Positions 22,936 to 35,300 of a DNA stretch of 64,000 nucleotides are shown here, piece after piece. Below the pieces are notes generated by a model. It ran no database searches and was not told the DNA's origin. It was given only the letters and a program-made list of their open reading frames with translations. Each line of letters begins with the position of its first letter. Position 1 is the stretch's first letter. Both the position numbers and the translations under genes were made by a program. The DNA comes from Yponomeuta sedellus (lineage: Eukaryota; Arthropoda; Insecta; Lepidoptera; Yponomeutidae): positions 20,780,214 through 20,844,213 of the forward strand of contig OW203725.1 in assembly GCA_934045075.1 (NCBI GenBank), in the 5' to 3' direction.

Positions 22936-23238
22936 CTTGTGATCACCGGGGCCTCTAAGTCCCTGAGGTCTTTCGAGGCCCTAAGGTCTCTAGAGCCCCT
23001 AGAGTCGGCACAGGGTTCTTAGTTCCAGGTTCTCTGCGTCCGAAGGTCTTTCGAGTCGATTCCTTAGGATCAGCAAGGGATACCTGGTTCCAGAATCCTG
23101 TGAGGTCTTCAGAGCCCCTGGGTTTGCGTCCCTGAGGTCTCTTGATGCCCTAGAGTCTCTGACCGCAGGTTTTCCGAGGTCCCGAGTTCTCCGCGCCCCA
23201 GCGTCTCAGCGGCCCGGGGTCGGCGCGGGCCCAGGGCG
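22936..23238 (-). repeat. Degenerate GGTCTC/GAGCCCC repeats in the CTDSP 3' UTR
   Basis: GC-rich stretch just after the CTDSP stop codon. Variants of CCTGAGGTCTTTCGAGGCCC and TCTAGAGCCCCTAGAGTC recur at irregular spacing of about 20-40 bases. Such composition contrasts with the AT-rich surroundings. It is most simply a decayed minisatellite within the transcribed 3' UTR. Confidence 0.5.
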
Positions 23239-23397
23239 CTATGTGGGCGGCGAACTGCCCTGCGCCGGGTTGTACGGGTGGTTGGAGTTACGCAGCACGG
23301 TGTAAACGCTGTCCACTTTGCTGAGCTTCTCGAAGAACGGTATGAGGTCCAGCAGCTCAGAGTCAGTCATATCGTCGAACCATGACGCGACGGGCAC
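23239..23397 (-). CDS. CTDSP: CTDSP coding exon 4: C-terminus and stop
   Basis: Acceptor TTCTCAG. Reads [20 protein letters not shown] and then [16 protein letters not shown], ending SSPPT and TAG (23239-23241). This is the usual SCP C-terminal helix pattern. Confidence 0.95.
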   Translation of the reverse strand: MPVASWFDDMTDSELLDLIPFFEKLSKVDSVYTVLRNSNHPYNPAQGSSPPT

Positions 23398-26300
23398 CTG
23401 AGAATTATGAAATAAAAGTTACTAAAACTCCTGAAGAGAAGCCCCTTAGAAAATTAGAAAATAAAGTCATTGGTACATTGGTCCGCACTGGGAATAGAAC
23501 CTGGTTCTCTCCCTTGCGTGTCCATTGTTCTACCCACTAGGCTACCGCCGCTCCCCACGGGTCTACTGAGAAGTAGCCGGAAGGCCCCCTTTTATATGTC
23601 CATGAATATTTATAAATACAGCCAGACTGTTTAACAAAAACATTTTAATTTTAATGGAAATAGCACTCACAGCGTTGTCAGGATGGAATATGTACGAGGC
23701 GGGCGAATTGTCCACTATGACGACCCGCCGCAGATCCCGGCCCAGGCTGTTGAGGTCTTTCACGTAGTTACCGCGATGGAACACGCAGCTATCTCGGAAC
23801 AAGCGCGCGCGGAAAACGCCCCATCTGGAAATGAGAGTTGCACCTAAAGTCTTGCCCGTCACTTTTCAGTCCACATATTGGATGTGTGTTGCCAGTATGT
23901 GTAAGTTGTGTAACGCTCCCTCTACCTTGGTGGATTAAATGGAGCCAGGAGGTCCTACAAACAAAATTAGTCTTATTAGGAAATAACTTAAGGGAGTCGT
24001 AGGTTTTTACTGCAGTTTTAGGGATCACGCTTCGATTATGAGTACTCCTCTAGTAACGGGGCCGAGGTGGTGATGGGCTTCTAGGGTCCGTGCTCCAGCC
24101 GAAGCGGTAAAGGCAGCGGAGCGGTAGGAGTGCGTAGAGAAAGTCCCGTTGATGGTCCTACTAGTTAGCGAAGCGGGAATGGAGCGACGGTGTACACGCA
24201 GAGCCGCCGTGAATCTCATCCAGGATCAGTCGCTTCAGGACACACGAAGTGACGGTCACGCTGAGTGGTTATGAGAAGGGTATTACTAAGCGTAAGACAT
24301 GAAATCTGGACCGCATGAAATAAAACTGAGACAAGTTTTTATTAACCTTTATAGAGCGAGGCAGTAACACGTCCGGGCCCTAGATACTGCTAATGCATTG
24401 TGTTACAATGACTACTGCATGAACATGGCGGTTCAATTTCGTTGCTGCTTCAAATCTACGCGCGCACTTACGTCGAACCTTCTAGGCGTCAATGGTCTGA
24501 AAAACAGGTCACGTGACCCGACCATGTATCTGCCATGTCTATAATGCACTAACAGAATCGCGGCCCAGGTGTGGCCCCCTCCGCATGTAACACATGCTGG
24601 AATCTACAACGTCACATCCCCATTACGCAGCAGCATTGGCGTTATAAGCAATTTTGCTATAGATTACCTGTCCAGTAGCTCGGCCACAGGATCGCCGTCT
24701 TTAGCAAGCGAGGTTGTGAACATCAAACACTCGTACATCCCGCCGCAGAGCCGCAGGAATCCGTCACCGAGCGGCCACTTCAGCAAGTAACGTACACGTG
24801 CTGTCAACTCCAACGAGCAACGAAGTAATAAACTATTTGCTAGAGATTACCTGCCCTGTATATCGACCTCGGGATCGGCGCATTTAGGAAGCGAGGCTGT
24901 GAACAGCACACACTCGCCGTAGCGCCGCAGGAATTCGACCGCGTGCGGCCTCTTCATAACATACACGAGTTGTCAGCTACAACGAGCAACGATGTTATAA
25001 GCTATTTGCTAGAGATTACCTGTCCAGTAGGTCGACCATGGGATCGGCCTACTAAGCGAGCGAGGCTGTGAATAGCAGAGAGTCGTAGCTCCCGCCGCAG
25101 AGCCGCAGGAATCCGTCACCGAGCGGCCAATTCAGCAAGTAACGTACACGTGCTGTCAGCTCCGCCGAGCAAGGAAGTTACAAGCAATTTGCTAGAGATT
25201 ACCTGTCCAGTAGGTCGGCCACGGGACGTCGTCTTTAGCAGGCGATGCTGTAACCAGCACACACTCGTACAACTCACCGCAGCGCCGCAGGAACCCGGCA
25301 ACGAGCGGCCACTTCAGCAAGCAACGAAGTTACAAGCAATTTGCTAGAGATTACCTGTCCAGTAGGTCGGCCACGGGATCGGCCTATTTAGCGAGCGAGG
25401 TTGTAAACAGCAAACACTCGTCCAACTCGCCGCAGCGCGTAGGAACTCATCCACGTGCGGCCACTTCATAACATGCATGAGCTGTCAGCTCCAACGAGCA
25501 ACGAAGTTATTAGCTATTTGCTAGAGATTACCTGTCCAGTAGGTCGGCCACGGGATCGGCGTACTTGGCGAGCGACGCGGTGAACAGCACACACTCGTAC
25601 AACTCGCCGCAGCGCCGCAGGAACTCGTCCACGTGCGGCCGTTTCAGCACGTACACCTGGTGGACGGCGCCGTCTATCTCCACCGGGACCACGAAGTCCG
25701 CGTTGTTTATCGGCTGCGGGAGAGTGACGGGATGTGGTCGGTAAATTGGTATCGCTTTTCTGTGGGGCGCGTCTCGTCAAATCAAATTAAAAAGGTTTAT
25801 TGAGCGGAACAAAACAACCATAGTAGTATTAATAGACGATCGAGCTTGGTACGGACCGGACAGTGGATAGGGAGTACCATCGGACCGAGCAAACACCACG
25901 AACACGACCAGATGAACGGATATGGTACGGAGCGTACCGAATTCGCTGTCCGGCCCGTACCAAGTTCTATCGTCTGTTAATAGTATACAAAAAGTACCTA
26001 TCTCTGAAGCTGAAACTAAATTAAATTGTATTTTAGAACACAGTGAACATTCGAGGTGAAATTAAATGTATCTTAAATGCGTTGTTCATTAGAGGCGTAT
26101 TAGAAAGGCAATGGTAGTTTCATTTAAACTTTTGGTAGTTTACTGACCAATAGTCTAACCTGTGCAACTTAACTTGTCGACTGTCGTGATTGGATCTTCT
26201 ATGCGAGATACGCTCATGATATTTGCGTGGGTTATTGGAATTGGAATAACATTGTAATGGTATTGCTTAATAGAATACGAAATAGAGTCAAATAACAGCT

Positions 26301-29300
26301 ATTGTAATGCTATGCGAATAGTAATATATTGGACACCTATCTTATTATTACACTCTAGGTCCTGGTTACAGTGCCGGTAAAGAGTATAGAGCGAGGCACA
26401 GGACTTCTTATAAAGATAGAGAGAGAGAGAGAGAGAGGCAGGGAGAGAGAGAGAGAGGGAGGGAGAGAGAGAGGGAGGGAGGGAGAGAGAGAGAGGGAGA
26501 GATTAAGAGATAGGGAGAGAGGGAGGGAGAGTAAGAGAGAGGGGGAGAAGGGGGGAGGGAGGGAGTGAGAGAGAGAAAGAGGGAGTAAGAGGGAGGGAGT
26601 GGGAGTGGGAGAGACAGAGTGAGAAAGAGGCGCAGTGTGTTTTGAGACGCGATTTTTGGACATAAACCGAAAGACTGAAAAGCGTGGGTTCCATTTACAC
26701 CGGGGGGGCCCCGTACATTTGTTCGAATGTCCTCGGTCTGTGTGTATTTCCACGTTTGCCTGGTTACCATAGAACGAGGTATCCTAGTTTGGTACCAGGA
26801 AAAGCGTGTGCGAAGTTATTTAATATTAATTATTACTAGCGGACACCGCAAACGTTGTTTTGCCTTATTAATTAGCCTACGACCTATTCTCAGAACTAGC
26901 AAATATACAGAAAAAAATTAATAAAAATCCGTGAAGCCCCTTCAGAGGAGTTGAAAAGAAAGAAAGTTTGTAAGTATGGATGGATCCATCCATCCATCCA
27001 TACTTACAAACTTTCGCGTTGTTTCTTACTCTTTGACGTAAAAACTACTGAATGGATTTTAATGAAATTTTACAATTATATCTATCCCAGATCAGATCAG
27101 ATGTATCCCAGGCGGGCATACATCGACCAGATAGGGGATGTATTAGCAAAGGGAAAGATAAAAAGTACCCGGAACCGGCGTGCGTGCATGCAACTACTTA
27201 TGAACGTTGATGAAGCGAAGGTGATCTGTCAGGATCGTGGCAAGTGGCAGTCCCTGGTCTCTGCCTACTCCTCTGGGATACATGTAGTATGTATGTAGGT
27301 ACAATTATATTAGCGTAGCAGGATAAACATTTCGAGTAACTTATTAAGTTACTCGAAATGTTTATCCTGCGCAGACGAAAAGACGAAGACGAAGTCGCGG
27401 GCACCAGCCAGTAGTTAATATGGGGATTTGTTACACCATGTAGGTATTGTGTGTAATGTAAATGAAAATATCTGAGCAAAGAAACATAATTAAATTAAGT
27501 TAACAGACACGAGGAGGTACCTATTGTAATGGAGCGAGAAAATGTTCCCACACCATTGAACATCGACGACATATTTATGAACACGTGCCAATACATTGTG
27601 AGATCATTATATTCGATACTCGCACTTATAGCGTGAGCAATAAGCGCTAACGGAGCAGAAAATTATATCGCTGACCGTTCCACAGTTGTGTCAATTCATT
27701 GCTCTCCGGGAAGATAAAAAGTTACATCTGTACTTCTCCGTATCGCACTTATCTCCGGTTTCTAGTAGTATACTAACAATCTGTTAATCTATTGTTAACA
27801 GCTGTCAAATGTTTTTTTCAATGCACTTTGGCGAACTGACAGCTGTGAACAGTAGATTAACAGATTGTTAGTTTACGTGAAACCGATTGTATGTAGCAAG
27901 CGCAGAGGTATGTTAATACTTTAGACACTAGGGTTTCCTCACGATGTTTTTCTTCACGAATCACGAAACTTAGCGAATGTATTGCTACAATAATTTCACA
28001 AATGTACATAGGAAACAAAGTCCGTGCTGGGATTTCAACCCACGACCTCCCAATTGAGACGCCGGCGTTATACAGCTCCGCTACCACCTCTCTCTCTCTT
28101 CGTATCGTAATAACATTGTCTTGTTAATTTGGGTTGAATAGTAAATGGGGAACAGGAACTATTGTGTGAGGAGACGCAAGACAAATGAAATCTCTCAATA
28201 AAATTATCAATATACCTCTGAACATCTATAATATAAAATAGAATCACTGAATGTGTTGGTAAGCGCAATCTCGAGAGCAGCTGGACCGATTTCGCTAATT
28301 CTTTTTTTAGAATATTCCTTGAAGTACGAGGATGGTTCTTACGGAGAAAAAAATAAAAAAAGAATCGACTGTTAGGCGGTACGAAGTTCGCTGGGTCAGC
28401 TAGTAATAAATAAATAAAATTTAAACAGACTGCACCGCAAAGATAATGATGTGGTTTTCACAGCACCGGAGGAGGAAAGTCTTTGATAATTTCTAACCAT
28501 CGATATTATTAAGTCATCGAGCAATTAAAAATCAGTCCAGGCGCAAGGAATAACCATTAATATCCAAATCATGTCTAAGTTGCCCGACACCTTGGTAGAA
28601 TCTATTCTACCAGGGTAGAATCTATTCTACCAGGGTAGACTCTTTTCGGACGGCCTGGCTGGCGCAGCGGTTTGACACGCGGACTGTAAAACCGAAGGTC
28701 TCGGGTCCGATCCCCGGCCGGGTCAAACTAGGAAACGAACTTTTCTAGTTTGTCTCGGGTCTTGGAGGTTATCTATGTATTATTTGTATGTATTAAATCT
28801 ATCATCGAGTTAGCACCTGTAACACAAGTCTTTTAGTTGTACTTAGTACGGGGCTAATAAAATCTGTGTAATATGTCCATAAGTATTTATTATTATTTTA
28901 AATTATAAATAGTAAATATCAGATTTACACATTTCATGAAATGCCGCAACGCCTATAAAAGTGGTTTGATCAAATCTAAAAAACTGCATGGTTACTTTTT
29001 AATAAAAATTAAAATATAGGTAGTGAAACTAAATATAAAAATTATAAATCCATTTTAACGTTCAACTGCCAACAAAGAGTCACACAGGACCAATCGTTTG
29101 TCCAAATCCATACAAGGTCGCAACCTTGACATGCGTGTGTGAGAGTCAACTGCTCCTACCAAGATAATAGAGAATAATACAGAAGCCCGGCCTAAACTCC
29201 GGTGCGGTGAATCTAGCTGAGCCGAATGAAACGAGTTTTAGAATGACTTGTATGAAATCCTATGAAACTTCGCTCACCAGCGCCACATCAGACGAAAAAA

Positions 29301-32300
29301 AAATCAGACGGATTCCATTTCCCAGACCAGTTCGGATGACGTCATCAGTCCGCGCTCAGTTGTTGTCGTAAGAGGACATCTTTAAAAATTGTCAAAATAA
29401 ATCATTGTTATGGTCATCATAAACTATAAAAACACAGCAAATTTCCTTGCACCCACAGAAGAGGAGACATGGCCTTCCCCTTTACGTCATACTTGGTAAC
29501 AAAAAATCGGTGACGATGCGTCCGCATTCTGTCAATGCGTTACACACCTGGGGAAATTCTTTCAGCGCGGTTAATTCGTTGACGCGCGGTCGTTCCATTC
29601 GGCTCTGATCACATCATCACACTAATACTATAGAAGCGAAAGTTTGTGAATGTGTTTGTTTGTTACTAATTCACGTCTACACGGCCGAAGGGATTTTAAT
29701 AAAATTTGGTATAGAGTTAGCTGATGCCCTGGGTTACGTTTTATTGCGGGAAAATGTCTTTTACTGTCAATATACAATTTATTTTCCCTAATAAACCGCG
29801 GTTAACACTGCGGGGCACAGCTAGTAAATAAATATTTATCTCTCGATCCATCCGATGCATACAAGGGTAGAGTTGCCGCCGTATTATAGTCGAAATATGT
29901 CCAATTTTAGGTCTCGTTCGAATGGAGAGATTTGGTCGGAGAACAACCAAATCTCACCTAAAATTTATATCAAGCGTCAATAAAAATATCACGCCATCTT
30001 TGTAATTCAAAGGTTAGTAAGTTCATATTAATTTAATATAATAAATGAATATATGAATAACATATTTTAATTCTCATCCGGTTTTGCGATCGGCGCTGAG
30101 CAAACCTTTTGTATAATATTCTTCGAACGTAACGTACAATGGCCCATAATACAATTGGCGCGATACGTTTTCGGCACATATTTTTTGATAAATTGATAAA
30201 CCGCCGGATGCTATGGCACTGTCGCATGTATGTGTCTGACCTTAAATTCGCACTTACACTAATAGAAAACAGATGGCTGGTAAGAACTTTTGTTTTCACG
30301 ACTAGAGGTAATTACCGTACATACGTAAGTTTGGTTTTAATTCACAATAAATATGGATCGCAATGAAACTTTATTATATTCTTTTTGTTGCACTAACCCG
30401 TGCTAAGAACTATTTTAATTTATTTTTTATTTTTAGCCTCTAAATAGGTTTTTAATGGGGAAAAGGCCTATACCCAGCAGCGGGCAGCGGTGGGCTGATG
30501 ATGATGATGAAATAGGTTTTTAATAGAACTTTAACCATATCTTTAAAGAAGAACACCAATCGAGGTTTTATCGTCTTTAGAACTAAGAATAAAATCATAA
30601 AATTATAGTCTGGTGAAAAGTATTCACGCAAAACTTATGTATGGGGCTCCAATTTCGTGTGTATTTAATTCTTCCGAATGTATGATTAATCATTGATTTA
30701 ATAATTTCCACACAGAAATCCTGGTTTCAAACTAGGATACCCGGTGCTATGGTAACCAGGCAAGACATCACAAACATGGAAACACCAAGACTGAGGCCAA
30801 TTGTACAAATAGTACGGCAGCCAGTGGGAATCGAAGCCAAGCCTCCGGCATCGTAATCAAACGTGATACCGCTAGATCAACGAAGCTTGTTTGTATAGGA
30901 ATCGTCTCGTGGGGCGCTCTATTAAAAAATAGGAGAACACAATTAGTGAGGCGAAGGTAACGGCTACGTCGATCAAATTTGCTTATGTCGAAGTAGAGCT
31001 TCGGAGGCCGTAGTTCTGAAATAGATGACTGATTGCACATCGATGGTCCTCCAGCATGGTCATACTAATGCCATTGTTAACACGAAGATTGAACGTTAAT
31101 TTTGTTGCAAACATGCAAATCAAGCATTCGGCTTTGGAACAGATCCAAACAGCTCCCATACAACGCGCACCAAATCCTGAGCGATTCTAATCACTTACCT
31201 AGCAAATTAGAATGGAATTTGACAGTTAGCACGCATTGCGAACAATATCGTCGCGATTTGTTTTCAGACGGATTATAAATCGCGTACTGATTCGATTAAG
31301 GAAATATTTTCGCGCGATTTCTTTTTTCGCAAGTGCACCACCGTACGTTTTCTATATCTCACAGATTTTTCGGAAGAAATCGCGCGGTGAAAAATGGTAA
31401 TGTGCGCTGAGCCTTAGACGATTAACATCGCTCAGGATTTGGTGAACATAAAATTGCCCACGATCGAAAAACATACAAACGTCAAAATAGTCGATATCAA
31501 CCCTTTGTATATCCCCACAGTTGGGGCACGGGTAGGAAGGTTAGGCCATACTCTACCACGGTGGCCAAGTCCTGGTTGATGGAGGATTGCAAGACAGTGG
31601 CGGGCCTTACTGTCAGAAGTTATCAAGCCGCCCATAAGGCCTCTGACATGGCCTAACGACTAGCCTTACATGACAGCCGATACCAACGGCTTAACGTGCC
31701 TTGCGAAGCACAGAAGCGCTCGGGAAAAATGCCACTAGCGGTAGTCACGGGGTGGTCACCCATCCAGTACCTCACCGCGCCTGAAGTGACTGATTCCAAT
31801 CACTCGGTTCTAGCGGAAGGCCAGAAGGTGAAAAAAGTGAATCCCTCAAGATCCTCAAAAAAATCCCTCACCCGTATAAAGTTGTGTTACCATGTCAAAC
31901 GAATTGCGAGCACAGCCTACAAGTAAAGGTCGGCAAACAAAGTTAGTTCAGTTACAAAGAACATTTTATGGCGTCATTAAAACCACGACATTGGTATGTC
32001 TAATCGGTTGAGCTAAGAATTCAGGGCTCAATCTAGCAGTGGGTGTTGCCTCACTCTGCGGCCTATGATCAAATTCGAGATATTTATCGGTGACCCCGCT
32101 GACCATACGTCTGCTTTAGAGGTTGTAGAGCCAAATGGGTCAGTCGGAAACCCTGCTAGGAGGTTAACTCGTGGGTGAGAATACCAGAAAAATAAATCTA
32201 TACTTCCTTTTAAGACTAAGTAGGCAATTCATTAGAAGCCTATTATATTTAGCTACACGTCTAACGACTATGTGATTTTTAAAACTAACATATAAAGTTT

Positions 32301-35300
32301 TTATTTTAGGCTCAGAATTGGCCGTAAGCATCAGCAGCCTCGACTCATGGTTTGTTAGAGTGCAATGAAGCGCAATCGTTAGTGTGTTCTCACACTTTTG
32401 ATAAAATTTGGAATACTACTGCGCTCCAAACCCAAAAATCGTCGGAGATGTTGAGTGAGTGCTCAGAGACCTAATCTATTCCTTCAGAAGCTTGTTCAGG
32501 GTAGTGAACATTCCAAAAATCCTAACGAGTCTTGAGTCCACGGTTCGTTTGGCAAACAGTGCGTAAGGACTCTTGTACCAAATCAATGGTTCACTTCTTA
32601 AAAAATATTTACATCTTTTATTCTTTACAGATATTTCCAATGACCAAATAGGGGATGTGTTAGGTAAGGGGAAGATAAAAAGTACCCAGAACCGGCGTGT
32701 GTGCATGCAACGACTTATGAACGTTGATGAAGCGAAGGTGATCTGTCAGGATCGTGGCAAGAGGCAGTCCCTGGTCTATGTACCCCTCTGGGATACAGGC
32801 GAGAGGTTATGTGTTATTTCCAATGACACACTTCGTAACATGATTTATATTTACTTCCCAAGCATCCTGAACAATTTTCTGAAGGAATCGCTTGTGGTCA
32901 TAAGCCGTATGGGCCCTGAGAGATAGGCTAAAATTGACACTGACTAGATTAATTCAATGTATACTATAAACGTGGCCGATCAAGGTGGAGATGGTGGGCC
33001 TTTCTGCCGCGCCAGCATCAGAAAGAATTAAGTTGCGATTAAGTTGACTCTAAAATATTGGTTAGCAATAAAAGTCTTTTGGGCAGCAAGTAATGGTCAG
33101 TAGAAAATACAAAATAATCAAAAAACAAGCAGAAAATTTTAAATTGATACAGAAAGTGTCAAATTGCTAAGCAAAAAATAAAAAAATTGTGTATTGTAAT
33201 GAATTAAATGAATTAATTTGCTGACATATTTTTTTTTTAATTAGATTATTGAAATGAATTGAAATTGTAAAAATATTCAGTTGTCTTATCTAAGAAATAA
33301 TTTACAAACATCTTTTAAGCTTCAACTTTTCCTAGGAGTCACATTCACCCCACATATTTTAAGCCCTCTGCGCACTGTAATTTCTATTCTATTTTTTATT
33401 CTGCTGACCAAATAGTCACCTGATCGATTGATTTTTTGCTGGCAAATTAATTTCTACCCTGTCAGCTAGTAATATAAAATTAAGTTTTAAGCACTATTTA
33501 GAGGCTAAAAAATCCACCCGTGTCGGGACTCGAACCGAAATTTTACTGATGCCGGTAAGTCGCCCATTGGCTCCGTTGGGAGGTGATGACACGGTTAGCC
33601 AGAGGTCGCGGGTTCGAGTCCCGGCATGAGTGGAATTTTTAGCCTCTAAATAGGTTTTCAAAATTATCCTTAGCACGGGTTAGTGCATTAAAAAGAATTA
33701 TAATAAGTTTTAAGCTTCAACTTTCCCTACGAGTCGCATTCACCCACATATTTCAAACCCTTTACTGCGCACCGTTTTAATTTCTATTCTATTTTTATGA
33801 ATGAATCAACCCTGACATTTAATTCATAAAGGGCCTATGTAGTGGCATTCTTTACAACGAATAAGGCTTTGTTGAACTCTGGTTTCACGTTATTGCCTTG
33901 ATGCATCGATCACCAGAATTGTGAGGCTATGATAGCCAATCAATAACACAACGACTTTGCATATTCCTACGAATCTACAGCTACAGTGACGCTACATAAA
34001 ACAGGGTTATTTTCTAAACGCGCATTTCCTGAAACACTCCAACTACAGTTTGTGTATTACACCAACTTTTGTACTTTGACAAATACGTATGCGTTAGGTT
34101 TTATGGAATCAAAATTACATACAAGTGAAATAATAAAATATTTCCGTTCCTTGCAGTAACTTACCAAGTTCAGAGACATCATACGATACTGGAATACTTT
34201 GCATACCATAGCATTTTCTATTAAATTAATAGTTTTTTTACAATGATGTGCATCATAATAATAAAATTGACTAATTATAATTTAGTATTATTTATTTGCA
34301 TTCTCATGATGTATTAGAGAAATATAATTAGATTTCAATGTGTGAACTAATTCATTTTTATTTTAACCCAAAATTTTTGTTTCCATGTTGTGTTTAGGAT
34401 CAAAAAGATTGTGATGCATGGCTGATTTAATTTTTTACTATATTTGTATTTTAATACCAATAATTATTAAGTCTCACCCATACACAGCTGGATACTGTAC
34501 CTACCTACAATCCGCTTAATATTGCATAGCAATTCTTCCAGCGATCTCCACGATACAGGCTATATCTAGTGTGGAGATCCCCAGCTATTTTATGAAATAC
34601 AAACTATGAATAAAACGTGCAGTGAACGTGTCTCCGTAATATTTTTTTGTATTATTATTCTATTTGGCAAATAAAATTTATTTTATTGGCCATTTTAATG
34701 GGCCACTCACCGGTATCAGTGAAATTTCGAACCTCTTTATAATATTCTCTGTATTACGTACAGTACTGTTTTTGAACTCATGTTGTACAGCCTCTGCCTA
34801 TTTTAAGTGTGTGAGTACCTATACTTCAGTCACTGTCTCATTTGATTGTATTTGAGTTTTTGCTATATGAAAATAAATAAATTATTATTATTATAATTTA
34901 TCCATGCAGCGACTACGACATAAATTAATAAAAAGAAAATTCCTCACTGATTCGCCGCTAAGCAAGGCATTCTTATTTATTTAACGATACGCAAAGTGGT
35001 CAAATGTGTCGGTGTCCCTTGACGCTAACGGGTACGGCAAACAATCTAGCGAGGTTGTGGCGAAGGTCGGTTGTCGAACGGACATAATATTAGTACTTTG
35101 GGAACTAAGTACTAAGACCTATTTTAGTGAAAAAATTAGAAAAGATGTCCGCAAAACTCAGTATGGGCCTCAGAACACAAAAATAAGGAGAAGTGCCTTG
35201 TGGGCGTGGCACTGTCGCCCAACGTTAGCCCATTTGGGCTAACCTCTGCGAAACTTTAAAATATGGCCGTCAATCGCTTCGCGCCAGCCGTCGAGTAACA

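Noticed and set aside
24025..24219. Minus-strand open frame in CTDSP intron 2
   Set aside because: GC-richer DNA without a recognisable motif and outside the phase-consistent CTDSP model.
24651..24830. Functional alternative exon of CTDSP
   Set aside because: The shared part is open in the right phase, but there is no acceptor or first half, and the upstream join carries a frame-breaking insertion near 24785.
26355..26770. Long open frames across the GA tract on both strands
   Set aside because: Composition effect of a polypurine repeat; products are only Arg/Glu or Ser/Leu/Pro runs.
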